A DNA stretch of 64,000 bases from Bacillota bacterium (GTDB lineage Bacteria; Bacillota; SHA-98; UBA4971): contig JACIXY010000013.1 in the NCBI GenBank assembly GCA_014360195.1, positions 1 to 64,000 of the forward strand, given 5' to 3'. The position numbers and the translations under genes were made by a program. Numbering within the stretch: the stretch's first letter is position 1; the number at the start of each line of letters is the position of its first letter. Below, piece after piece: positions 1-7,080 of this stretch. The notes beneath the pieces were generated by a model. That model made no database searches and was not told the origin of the DNA. It saw only the letters and a program-made list of their open reading frames with translations.

Positions 1-238
1 TCCCCAGGGGACCATCTCAGCGCGCAGCCTGGTTACGAGAGGACCAGCTCCGGCATCCTGGTGGCTTGAGCGTCGGGAGGGTGGGTTTTTGGTAACCAGA
101 TTTCGAACAGGGTTGTTCCCCCAGGGACCACCTGCCCGCAAATCCTGGTCCTTTGAGGACCAGCCGCTGACGGGGATCTGGGAAGGTGGTTACCTGGGGA
201 ACAGGCGGCGGACGAAGTTGATTCCCTGGGAACTATTC
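1..238 (+). repeat. GGTCCCC-palindrome repeat, copy C (5' side cut by window edge)
   Basis: A chain of imperfect palindromes built on GGTCCC/GGGACC with short GC-rich spacers. It matches, in the same order, part of the copies at 25045-25560 and (inverted) 53866-54625, including a shared ggtaaccagatttcg segment and the later ggcggacgaa segment. Its right end falls inside a DUF1648 gene, which it truncates. No stop codons interrupt several frames, but these open frames come from the repeat and are not taken as coding. Confidence 0.85.
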
Positions 239-407
239 TGGATGCGTATGCGTCTGGCCAGCCCCACACGTTGAAGTGTATAGCCACACGTGCCGGCACG
301 AGAGAAAGAGTCAGGCCGCTTACCACGCCGCTTACCACGGCGAAACAACCTGTCAACAATAGTCCGGCCCTTAGGATTCTATCCGAGCCTGCTTCCCAGA
401 TGCCCAT
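239..407 (-). pseudogene. 5' fragment of a DUF1648-type membrane protein, truncated by repeat copy C
   Basis: The frame starts at an ATG (407) preceded by AGGAGG and encodes one hydrophobic segment followed by PARVAIHFN..GWPDAYAS, which is the DUF1648 signature (Pro, HFN and pDa motif), the small domain often found at the N-terminus of SdpI-like proteins. After about 56 residues it runs into the palindromic repeat and continues only as repeat-derived sequence to a stop at 33. It lies directly downstream of an intact relative (568-948), so it is probably a second, broken paralogue. Function is unknown; SdpI-type proteins can give immunity to a peptide toxin, but that is only suggestive here. 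Confidence 0.6.
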
Positions 408-451
408 GGGCGGCTGGTCCTCCTACTGATCTGAACGTGTCCGGCCCCCCT

Positions 452-562
452 TCGATAGGACGTTGTACACGCAGACGCTGCGCCTGCGCCTGCGCCTGAC
501 CATAGCAACGGCCCGGGCGGACGTGCAGCAGCTCGACAGGACGTTGCACGCGCAGACGCCGT
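452..562. repeat. Pair of ~25-bp direct repeats
   Basis: The segment aggacgttgtacacgcagac (from 454) recurs as aggacgttgcacgcgcagac (from 539), about 85 bases apart, between the truncated and intact DUF1648 genes. A short gcgcct triplication follows the first copy. This fits a footprint of the duplication that produced the two genes. Confidence 0.5.
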
Positions 563-567
563 GCGTA

Positions 568-948
568 TTAGCAACCACGCACGAAAAGGTAGACTATCCG
601 TGCGACGAAGCTTACGGCGCGCGTTGTAGAGAGTAGAGCCCCGGGTTTCCGTAGGCCCAAGTTCCACAGCACTATCGTGCCGAAAAGCGCCAGCGTCAAG
701 CAGACCGCCAGGAAGGCCCGAAGAGATGCAAAGGGTCTTGCTGTCACCAGTGCTATAAACCAGGTCCACAGTCCGACTCCCAGCATAAGACCCAGCCCGA
801 CCTGTCTACTTACAAAGGAGTCTGGCTTTAAGTCCAGACCGAAATGTATTGCCAACCGACTGGGAAGACGGCCCGCAAGGCTCTGACCTATCAGATAGAG
901 TGTCAGAATCGACGCAAGCGCAAACAAATCATAACGAGTTAGACCCAT
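568..948 (-). CDS. DUF1648-domain membrane protein
   Basis: 126 residues. The start at 948 was chosen because GAGGAGG lies 7 bases upstream; a longer open frame continues upstream but has no better site. The protein has four likely membrane segments, with a DUF1648-like stretch after the first (LPSRLAIHFGLDLKPDSFVSRQ). DUF1648 occurs alone or at the front of SdpI-like proteins, some of which protect against peptide toxins. It sits downstream of the HTH-less fusion gene (1200-1514) on the same strand and may be co-transcribed from the conserved ECF-type element at 1575-1609. Immunity to a peptide made in this island is an inference from context only. Confidence 0.65.
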   Translation of the reverse strand: MGLTRYDLFALASILTLYLIGQSLAGRLPSRLAIHFGLDLKPDSFVSRQVGLGLMLGVGLWTWFIALVTARPFASLRAFLAVCLTLALFGTIVLWNLGLRKPGALLSTTRAVSFVARIVYLFVRGC

Positions 949-1199
949 CCACCATCCTCCTCGAAGCGTGCAAATAGTCTCGATAACAGAAGGCGAAGAG
1001 ACCCGGTCACAACTCGCCATTGCTTTCCCAGAGTCTGGGTTACTCGCGGTTGCCGGTGCTCGCCCGCCGGGCACGGCGCCCGAAGCGAGTTCGGTGCTTT
1101 CCATTCCTGGACGCCCCGAAAGTTCCTGCCATGGAAGATCCCAGCCTGTCCTGGGGAAAGAACTTGAGCTTTCTACGGCTCAGGCGGCGTGTTTGCGAA
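949..1199. other. Intergenic segment, duplicated at 12.0 kb
   Basis: Bases about 1080-1200 match 12010-12115 closely (shared ggaaagaacttgag/ggaaaccacttgag and gatcccag segments), so the duplication continues downstream of the small membrane-protein gene. No independent gene is seen. Confidence 0.5.
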
Positions 1200-1514
1200 T
1201 CATACCGTCCTGCGCAACCTCATGACAGTGACTGCCGCGCAAGCCAAGAGTGCTGACATAGCGAGGAGGACCCATCTGTTCGTTGCCCAGTTCTCGATTT
1301 CCCATAAGCTCTGCACGAACGGCAGGATGTGAATGTACCACGGCGCAACGCGCAATGGCCGGTACACCATACCCGCAAGGGCGAAACACAGGCTGCACGT
1401 GCAGGTCACGAAATCGGTCGTCTTCTCAAACCTGCCCATGTTCCCAGGCGTGCTGGCCGACGATGGTCCAGTCGTCGCCCGGGAACTGGGGCGGTAGGCA
1501 CCACTCGACGACAT
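1200..1514 (-). CDS. Fusion of HTH-regulator N-terminus to small membrane protein (HTH domain deleted)
   Basis: 104 residues. The first about 34 residues (MSSSGAYRPSS..MGRFEKTTD) match the start of the LuxR-type regulator at 12369-12737, and the rest (SLCFALAGMVYRPL... to a C-terminal membrane segment) matches the small membrane protein at 12099-12359. At 12 kb these are two consecutive genes. Here a deletion of roughly 300 bases removed the HTH domain and the gene boundary and joined the two in frame. The conserved upstream leader and Shine-Dalgarno (GGGGAGGAG) are intact, so it may still be expressed. It could be a functional leftover or a decaying copy. Confidence 0.6.
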   Translation of the reverse strand: MSSSGAYRPSSRATTGPSSASTPGNMGRFEKTTDFVTCTCSLCFALAGMVYRPLRVAPWYIHILPFVQSLWEIENWATNRWVLLAMSALLACAAVTVMRLRRTV

Positions 1515-2034
1515 GGTGGGCTCCTCCCCTCCAAGGGATTCGAGCCCGGCCGGACGAATCGGTGTTGACCCTCACCCACATATTCGCCAGAGACCCGCGA
1601 AATGTTCGCAGGGTCCCTCGGGCTTTCCGGGCCGATTTCTTTGCTTCTGTCTCCCGCCCTCTCGCCGCCCCAAAACGGACGTTGTCGCAAAGTAGCCTGC
1701 TGGACGCGCTTCGAGGCGGTGTGGTAGGTAATGGGTGAGAGGAAGTCGGCTCGATCCCCCGAATTGTTAGATACGCAAGATACGCGAAGGTCCGCGTCTT
1801 GGTGGTCGCAGGTATGCGTGCCCGTTTCAGTGGCCGCACGTAGGAGATCCCATAGTGAACTGCATATCCGCCGCGCGCCTTACAACGGCCACGTTGCCAA
1901 GACTTGCATGTCTAACGGTGCGGTACTATCCTTGCGCAGCAAAGCCATGGCCAGAAGCATGCGCGCACCGTTGCACAAGGTTTCAGCAATACCCAGGCGC
2001 GCTCAAGAAAACTTCGCGGACTGGCCGGTTTCCC
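1515..2034. other. Divergent intergenic region between HTH-fusion and sigma genes
   Basis: It contains the conserved leader of the minus-strand gene (1515-1609) and, on the right, sequence that recurs at 12930-13160 (Met-Pro-rich open stretch, cgttgcacaaggtttcagcaa versus ccattgcaccaggtcccagca). Open frames across it on both strands have no consistent support. I see no separate gene. Confidence 0.5.
1575..1609 (-). promoter_or_regulatory. ECF-type promoter element of HTH-fusion gene
   Basis: Read on the minus strand: GCGAACATTTCG, 9-10 bases, then GGCGAATATGTGGG. The same element precedes the HTH genes at 12.8 and 15.5 kb and the sigma gene at 2.0 kb. GAAC is the usual -35 core of ECF sigma promoters. 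Confidence 0.55.
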
Positions 2035-2070
2035 GCGAACATTTCCGGCCTGTGCGGCGAAGTATGTATG
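2035..2070 (+). promoter_or_regulatory. ECF-type promoter element of the sigma-factor operon
   Basis: GCGAACATTTC, 10 bases, GGCGAAGTATG. It ends just before the GGGAGG ribosome site of the sigma gene, which fits autoregulation. Spacing from AAC to CGA is about 17 bases, normal for an ECF promoter. The assignment rests on conservation among four loci, not on a computed profile. Confidence 0.55.
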
Positions 2071-2082
2071 GGAGGCACTAGG

Positions 2083-2766
2083 GTGGCCATCCGGCGCTCC
2101 CCCAAGGGACGAAACCGCAACGATTCGGCTGCTGGCGCCAGTTCGTCCTCAGATGTCGCTCAGAGCAGGCGCGAGGGCAGCGCCGTTCCGGGTGTGGGGG
2201 ATCAGGAGCTTGTCCTGCGTATGGTGGCGCGTGACGAGGAGGCCCTTGGGCTTCTGGTCGAGGCGATGCGCGTGCCCATCTTCACGTTCGCAAGGCAGAT
2301 CGTCCTGGATGATCACCTGGCGGAGGAGGTCACGCAGGACACGTTTCTCGTGGTATGGGAGAATGCGTCGGGGTTTGAAGTTGGGCGCCGAGTGGTGCCG
2401 TGGGTGTTCGCCATAGCCCGCAACCTTGCGCGGACGGCCGCCCGCACCGCGGCTCGGCGGTTGAAGCGCCTCGCCGCAGCCGGCCGGTGGGCCGAGCTCG
2501 AGCCGGCCGACGCCCGTGCCGACCCCCACGCCGAGGTCGAGGGGACGCTCCTCCACAGGCAGGTGCGCCGCGCCATGGCCGCGCTTGCGCCGTGCTACCG
2601 GGAAGTGCTGGAGCTCAGGCTTCACTTGAACATGACGTACGAAGAGATCGCTGAGGTGTGCGGTATACCTATGGGAACTGTGAAGAGCCGGATCCACAAA
2701 GGTCTGAGGAATCTTCGGGCACGACTTCGCGAACAAGGCATAACAGCGACCGAGGGGGAGGAATAG
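2083..2766 (+). CDS. ECF-family RNA polymerase sigma factor
   Basis: 227 residues from a GTG at 2083, chosen because GGGAGG (2070-2075) lies 7 bases upstream; the frame is open further upstream but would run through the promoter element. Region 2 is seen in FTFARQIVLDDHLAEEVTQDTF..VW and region 4 in LAPCYREVLELRLHLNMTYEEIAEVCGIPMGTVKSRIHKGLRNLR, separated by a basic, Ala/Arg-rich linker. This is the two-domain ECF layout, with an unusual Ser-rich N-terminal tail of about 40 residues. It is followed at once by its anti-sigma factor and by two further genes in the same direction. The repeated ECF-like element suggests it controls itself and the HTH loci of the island. Confidence 0.9.
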   Translation: MAIRRSPKGRNRNDSAAGASSSSDVAQSRREGSAVPGVGDQELVLRMVARDEEALGLLVEAMRVPIFTFARQIVLDDHLAEEVTQDTFLVVWENASGFEVGRRVVPWVFAIARNLARTAARTAARRLKRLAAAGRWAELEPADARADPHAEVEGTLLHRQVRRAMAALAPCYREVLELRLHLNMTYEEIAEVCGIPMGTVKSRIHKGLRNLRARLREQGITATEGEE

Positions 2767-2768
2767 GA

Positions 2769-3368
2769 TTGGGACGCTCCCGAATTCGAAACCGGAAAAC
2801 GGCGGATGGCAGCGGACAGGGCGGCCGTGCGAAGAGCACTCACACTCGAAGCACAGGCTTGCACAGCACTCGCTCGCCGCAGGCACTTCATTGGAGAGTC
2901 AAACGCATGCTGGAGCTTTACGTGGCAGGCGCGCTCGGGCCCGAAGAGGGACATCTCGTTGAGAGGCACGTTCCCGAATGCGCCGCATGTGCTCGCGACC
3001 TGCGCGAGATCTCTGCAGTCGCAGGACTGCTGAGAACACTGCCCTTTGCTGAGCCTTCAATGACCTCGAAGCAGATGACCGCAAACGTACTTGCGCGAGT
3101 TCGTGCAACCTCTCAACGTGAAAGCTCCAATACGTTGGAGGTCCGATGGTGGGCGCCGCTTGCGCTGCAGACTGCCGGGTTCCTGGTGAGCCTCGCTTTG
3201 GTGAGCTCAACATCTCGCTTTCCTGGCTACGTCTCGCGCCTGGGCATTCATATGCTTGTGGGCCAGGTGGTGACCATGTCTCTCTCTGGCCTGTTGCTTG
3301 CTGTTCTCTGGATTCTAGTCATCGGGATTCGCAGGCTCTACAGAAGGCGGGCTTTCGGCCATGGGTGA
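2769..3368 (+). CDS. Zinc-finger anti-sigma factor, membrane-anchored
   Basis: 199 residues from a TTG at 2769, two bases after the sigma stop, with GGGGGAGGAATAGG in front; an internal ATG (2907) is a possible alternative. The region LELYVAGALGPEEG..VERHVPECAACARDL has the H-x3-C-x2-C signature of zinc-type anti-sigma domains. Two membrane segments follow (about residues 128-146 and 160-185). The expected role is to hold the sigma factor at the membrane until a signal releases it. It overlaps the next gene by 8 bases, which supports one operon. Confidence 0.85.
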   Translation: MGRSRIRNRKTADGSGQGGRAKSTHTRSTGLHSTRSPQALHWRVKRMLELYVAGALGPEEGHLVERHVPECAACARDLREISAVAGLLRTLPFAEPSMTSKQMTANVLARVRATSQRESSNTLEVRWWAPLALQTAGFLVSLALVSSTSRFPGYVSRLGIHMLVGQVVTMSLSGLLLAVLWILVIGIRRLYRRRAFGHG

Positions 3369-4149
3369 CGCCGGGTGGTCACGCGGCGTCGAGGCTGCCT
3401 CGTGCGGTGCGGCCGTGCAGAGTAGGCTCATCACGCGGCTGGTAGCTGTCAAGCGCTTGATTGCCATAGTGGGACTGCTGTGCTTTCTCGAGGTAACGGC
3501 GTTTGCCCTGTTCTTCGAGCCCATCATGAGACAATTGCCCATTCCTTCAGCGAATCTTTGCGCGTATCGTGTCGCGGCGCTTCTTCGCGGCAGGGTGGGC
3601 CCGGATGACATCAACAGAGAGATCTCGAGCTGGCGCAAGATCTGCCCTGACATCCTGGCTGTGGTGGTGGCGGATCTTCGTGGGGAGGTGATGTTCTCGT
3701 CCGAGCCAGGCGTGGTAGGGTCGAAGATTCCGCAGCAGCACCTTGCAGATGCTGGTAAACTCAAGGACTGGTTGATGGACAACGCCAGGGGTATTGCTAT
3801 CAAGAAGGACGCGATGTATCAGTTTGCTTACCAGGACGCGGCGTGGATAGACGGCAGCGCAGTGAGAGTGTGGGCCATTGCCACGTTCCGAATGTACAAC
3901 AACTTGGCAGCCTATGTGGTGTGGGCTGTTGCCCGGCCCAACAGCCGATATATGCTCTGGACGATCATCTGGTGGCTTTCCGTGCCAACGTGGGTCTACA
4001 TGGACCAAGTCGTGACGACACGTAGCAAGTCGACGGGTGCCACGATGTGGGCCGCCGTTGGTTTTGCCTTTAACGGCATCGGGCTGTTGCTATATGTGGC
4101 AGCAAGCCGAGTAGCCTCTGCAAAGCGCGGCACATGCCAGACCGACTGA
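3361..4149 (+). CDS. Membrane protein with extracytoplasmic sensor-like domain, function unknown
   Basis: 262 residues, start overlapping the anti-sigma stop. One membrane segment near residue 35-55, then about 140 residues predicted outside the membrane (with ICPDILAVVVADLRGEVMFS, which resembles the core of Cache/PAS-like sensor folds), then two more membrane segments near the C-terminus. I recognise no catalytic motif. As the third gene of the ECF operon and ahead of a Cys-rich peptide, it could sense the signal for the anti-sigma factor or act on the peptide, but the sequence does not decide this. Confidence 0.75.
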   Translation: MGDAGWSRGVEAASCGAAVQSRLITRLVAVKRLIAIVGLLCFLEVTAFALFFEPIMRQLPIPSANLCAYRVAALLRGRVGPDDINREISSWRKICPDILAVVVADLRGEVMFSSEPGVVGSKIPQQHLADAGKLKDWLMDNARGIAIKKDAMYQFAYQDAAWIDGSAVRVWAIATFRMYNNLAAYVVWAVARPNSRYMLWTIIWWLSVPTWVYMDQVVTTRSKSTGATMWAAVGFAFNGIGLLLYVAASRVASAKRGTCQTD

Positions 4150-4200
4150 AGGGAGTGCTTCTGGGTGATCAAGAAGACTCTTGAGCAGGAGGGGATCCCC

Positions 4201-4323
4201 ATGATTTGGGTGGTCGAACCTGAAGAAAATCCAGGCGGGCTAAGCATCTGCTGGCTCAGGTTCATTTGTCCCGACCTATGCTTCGGGTTTTGTGACAGTA
4301 AGCTCAATCCTGCGAGCCAATGA
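4201..4323 (+). CDS. Cys-rich small peptide A, putative RiPP precursor
   Basis: 40 residues. The ATG at 4201 has an ideal ribosome site, AGGAGGGG (4187-4194), 6 bases upstream; an in-frame GTG at 4165 with AGGGAG is a weaker alternative. The N-terminus MIWVVEPE matches the starts of the two peptides at 10 kb (MNWIVAPQ, MNWIMTPQ) at W3, I/V4, P7 and Q/E8. The C-terminal half has Cys at 17, 23, 27 and 31 (spacing C-x5-C-x3-C-x3-C) among hydrophobic residues. It ends the sigma/anti-sigma/membrane operon. Function as a modified peptide is inferred from the shared leader and the radical SAM maturase 6 kb away. Confidence 0.65.
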   Translation: MIWVVEPEENPGGLSICWLRFICPDLCFGFCDSKLNPASQ

Positions 4324-4584
4324 GGTCGGGCACGCTCACAGGAACAATGACGGTCCGTTCGCGGGCCTCGTTGGTCTCCTGTAGCGACGGCGTGGCAAGG
4401 AGTATGACCCGCTCGGCGTGCCAACGACGCATACGATCTTGACTCATGAGCATGCTGCCGCGAGTAGCACCCTAGAAGCTAGCTGCAAAAACATCTTCTT
4501 GCCGAAGAGGTGCATCCTCAAATCGCTTCTACAAAGCACGATGAGGCACTGCCCGTCGTCTGGAGGGCATTTTGAAGCAGTCTT
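4324..4584. other. Intergenic, convergent operon ends
   Basis: The region between peptide A (+) and the ABC permease (-). A 47-codon minus-strand frame (4304-4447, beginning MSQDRMRRWHAERV) looks coding-like but has no recognisable relative and overlaps peptide A; it may be a gene remnant. No terminator hairpin with a clear U-run was seen. Confidence 0.4.
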
Positions 4585-5388
4585 CTAGTACTCGGCGAGG
4601 CTGCCGTCGATCCTGGCCCTGTTGAACCCCCATCGAAACACCACCAGCCCGATCGGAAGGGTCAGTGCAGTGAGGGCGAGCAGGGCCAGGACCTGGCTTC
4701 TCACCTCTCCAAGCCCGGCACGAACCATGATGGTCTTTCGCAGGGCAATGAGCGCATGAGTAGGGGGAAGCACGACGGCGATGTTACGCAGGAACGGGGG
4801 CAGAAGCTCAATCGGGAACATGGCCCCGCTCAGGAGACCGGAAAGCGTGCCGAAGGCCCAGGTGATTGGGTCCCCCTGCTTCGTAACCATGATAATGCCG
4901 GCAGACATCAGCCCAAACCCGGACATGCAGACGACAGAGAGAAGCAATACGAACAGCGCGGCGCCGAGGTTCACGTTGATGTCCATGCCGAGGACGAACA
5001 CGACCACGAGGAAGATGACCGACGTGCTCAGGCACGCGTACATGAAGTTCCAGAGCGCTGAATAGATTAGAATCTGGTGCAGCGGGGTATCCGACATCAG
5101 GAGGAACTCCAGCGTGCCCATCTGCTGTTCTCCTCGAATCGCGCCCTGGAACGAGTTCAGGGACACCCCCACGAAGCTCATGAACGTCGTGCCGATTATG
5201 AGGTATCCCATGAGGTTACCGCCGTAGGGTGCGAGAAGAGGGAACTCGTGCCCTTCCCCGAGGAACTTCGCCATGAAGAAGAACTGCACTGCGCCGATAA
5301 ACGTGCCAAGGAGTGTGAGCACGAAGGCCATTCGGTAGCTCAGCATGCTAACGAGACCACGCTTTACGAAAACGTACGCCTTATACAT
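4585..5388 (-). CDS. ABC-2 type transporter permease
   Basis: 267 residues with six likely membrane segments, the size and layout of DrrB/ABC-2 permeases. The typical GEQQMGTLEFLLMSDTP coupling segment lies near residue 85-101. It overlaps the ATPase gene by 8 bases, so the two are translated together and form one export system. Members of this family export antibiotics, lipids or peptides. Its position inside the peptide island makes it a candidate exporter for the modified peptides, but nothing in its sequence fixes the substrate. Confidence 0.88.
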   Translation of the reverse strand: MYKAYVFVKRGLVSMLSYRMAFVLTLLGTFIGAVQFFFMAKFLGEGHEFPLLAPYGGNLMGYLIIGTTFMSFVGVSLNSFQGAIRGEQQMGTLEFLLMSDTPLHQILIYSALWNFMYACLSTSVIFLVVVFVLGMDINVNLGAALFVLLLSVVCMSGFGLMSAGIIMVTKQGDPITWAFGTLSGLLSGAMFPIELLPPFLRNIAVVLPPTHALIALRKTIMVRAGLGEVRSQVLALLALTALTLPIGLVVFRWGFNRARIDGSLAEY

Positions 5389-6370
5389 TGCTCGTCTCGC
5401 CCCCGGCCCCGGCGTCCCCTGTCAGTGTCAAGAAGACGTCCTCGAGGGAAGGCTCGGATGTGGTGATGGACTCAACCTCGACCCCGTGCTCCACTATGAG
5501 CTTCACGGTTTCGTTTACTATCGGCTCGCCCTCTGTCATGATGACTTCAAGCGAGGGGTTTCCTTCGTAAACGGCAGTAACCCCGCTTATTGACCTCAGC
5601 GCTCCGATGAACCTGGCAGGATCTTTCCCCCAGTTTCGAACGGCCAGCTGCAACCGGCATTGGTGCAGAATGCCCCTCAGGTTGGCCGGGGTGTCCACAG
5701 CGATGAGACGCCCTTTATTGAGTATACCAATCCTGTCTGAAATCCGTTCGGCCTCGTCCATGTTGTGAGTGGTGAGAAGAATCGTGCGCCCCTGGGCTTT
5801 CAGTTCCCTGATATGCTCGCGGATGTGCCTTGCGGAGGCCGGGTCCACCGAAGCGGTGGGTTCGTCTAGCAGCAAGACGGGCGGGTCGATAAGGAGAGCC
5901 CGGGCGATCCCGAGCCTTCTCCGCATTCCGGACGAATACTTCATGAACCTCTTATCGGCCTCTTCCTCGAGGCCAAGCTGGTCGAGGACCTCGGAGATCC
6001 GCCGGTAGAGAAGGGGCGGCCTAAGCCCCTGCAGGGCTCCAAAGAACTCGAGGTTCTGGCGGCCCGTGAGCCGGAAGTAGAACGACCTCTCGCCTCCTGG
6101 GCTGAACCCGATCGATGCCCTCACCCTGGTGGGTTGCGTCAGAATATCGTGCCCGTTCACCATCGCGGTACCCGATGTCGGCAAGATGAGGGTCGACAGG
6201 ATCTTCACAAGGGTCGTCTTCCCGGCCCCGTTAGGCCCGAGCAGGGCGAAGACTTCGCCTCTGTCGATCGTCAGGCAAACCCGGTCGACGGCAGTGACAG
6301 GGCTGCCCCGGCCATCTCTCGCCCGTGGGTAAGTCTTCGTCAGATCGTGGACACGTATCAATGATATCAT
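5381..6370 (-). CDS. ABC transporter ATP-binding protein (DrrA-like)
   Basis: 329 residues from ATG 6370. A longer frame to 6442 exists but lacks a ribosome site; a TTG nine bases in has slightly better spacing to AAGGGA. Walker A is LLGPNGAGKTT, the signature is YSSGMRRRLGIARAL, Walker B is VLLLDEPTAS and the switch His is in LTTHNMDEAE. The C-terminal about 90 residues form the extra domain seen in DrrA-type exporters. It works with the permease encoded downstream. Both face away from the sigma operon, so they have their own promoter. Confidence 0.9.
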   Translation of the reverse strand: MISLIRVHDLTKTYPRARDGRGSPVTAVDRVCLTIDRGEVFALLGPNGAGKTTLVKILSTLILPTSGTAMVNGHDILTQPTRVRASIGFSPGGERSFYFRLTGRQNLEFFGALQGLRPPLLYRRISEVLDQLGLEEEADKRFMKYSSGMRRRLGIARALLIDPPVLLLDEPTASVDPASARHIREHIRELKAQGRTILLTTHNMDEAERISDRIGILNKGRLIAVDTPANLRGILHQCRLQLAVRNWGKDPARFIGALRSISGVTAVYEGNPSLEVIMTEGEPIVNETVKLIVEHGVEVESITTSEPSLEDVFLTLTGDAGAGGETSNV

Positions 6371-6426
6371 TCCCTTTGGACTCTGTGTCTGCCTACACAG
6401 CACGACGTGACGCGGTGTGAGGGAGT

Positions 6427-6561
6427 CTACGCTCCAGCACAATCGAAGTAACCCCAGGGAAATCGACCGTAGTGCGCCCCGTTCTCATTTCCCAATCCGG
6501 AGCTAGGTAGGGCAAAGAGACCGTGCGTGGAACCGTATCCTCTTCGGCTGGAGACTCCCAT
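6427..6561 (-). CDS. Small Gly-rich ORF upstream of the ABC exporter
   Basis: 44 codons (MGVSSRRGYGSTHG... to FPWGYFDCAGA), with GGAG 8 bases before the ATG, ending 56 bases before the ABC ATPase start. It is rich in Gly, Ser and aromatic residues with one Cys. It has the size and place expected of an exported peptide, but codon use alone does not prove it and the W3/P7 leader motif is absent. It may be a chance ORF. Confidence 0.25.
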   Translation of the reverse strand: MGVSSRRGYGSTHGLFALPSSGLGNENGAHYGRFPWGYFDCAGA

Positions 6562-6723
6562 GGTGCCTACTCCAGGCCACGCGGCGGCGCAAACGATAAA
6601 GCCATGCAACTGACTCGCCTCCTGCGGCAGCACGCTCGTCAATCCCGGTCTCCTTCTTGCTATACGAAGTTGAGGACGCCAGCAGAAGCGACTACCCCCA
6701 CCTCGTTGGGACATGGATCGATC

Positions 6724-6862
6724 CTAAGTGAGGGTGCAGGAGACCGTTGAACTTCCCCAGCAACTGCCAGTTTCCCCGAGCAAGGCGACGAGTTTGCGCC
6801 ATTCGACCACGCTGTGCCACCACAATGTGGGAGGAATCAACGGCCTCACGCACCCTCACTTG
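6724..6862. repeat. MITE-like element, short form (139 bp)
   Basis: Imperfect 27-base terminal inverted repeats: ctaagtgagggtgcaggaga... on the left and, inverted, ccaagtgagggtgcgtgagg... on the right, both continuing into ccgttga. The inner sequence matches, in inverted orientation, the first 130 bases of the element at 25576 (shared aaactggcag and gaagttcaac). It interrupts or abuts a gene remnant to its right. No open frame of its own. Confidence 0.75.
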
Positions 6863-7020
6863 GTCCTGTTCGCAGATTCCAAACACGGCACGGCGTATCT
6901 CCTCATCCCATTCGGGAAGCCTCCTGATGCGGCGCGACAACTCCTCGCGAATCAGGATTCGCCCTGGCCGTACCGGTCTATGTCAGCCGCGAGGGATCGC
7001 AGTCCCTCCTGAAATGCTGG
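6863..7020 (-). pseudogene. Gene remnant next to the MITE
   Basis: Two overlapping minus-strand frames look coding: one ends FQEGLRSLAADIDRYGQGES and the next reads IREELSRRIRRLPEWDEEIRR..FGICEQDQ before running into the MITE. The arrangement (stop of one within the start of the next) resembles the end of a two-gene cassette cut by the element. I do not recognise either family. About 60 bases to the CPBP gene hold nothing else. Confidence 0.3.
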
Positions 7021-7080
7021 ATCGATCTACACACCTGGGTAGTACCAAGTCTCGCCTCTGTGTGCCCCACAACCGTTGCT

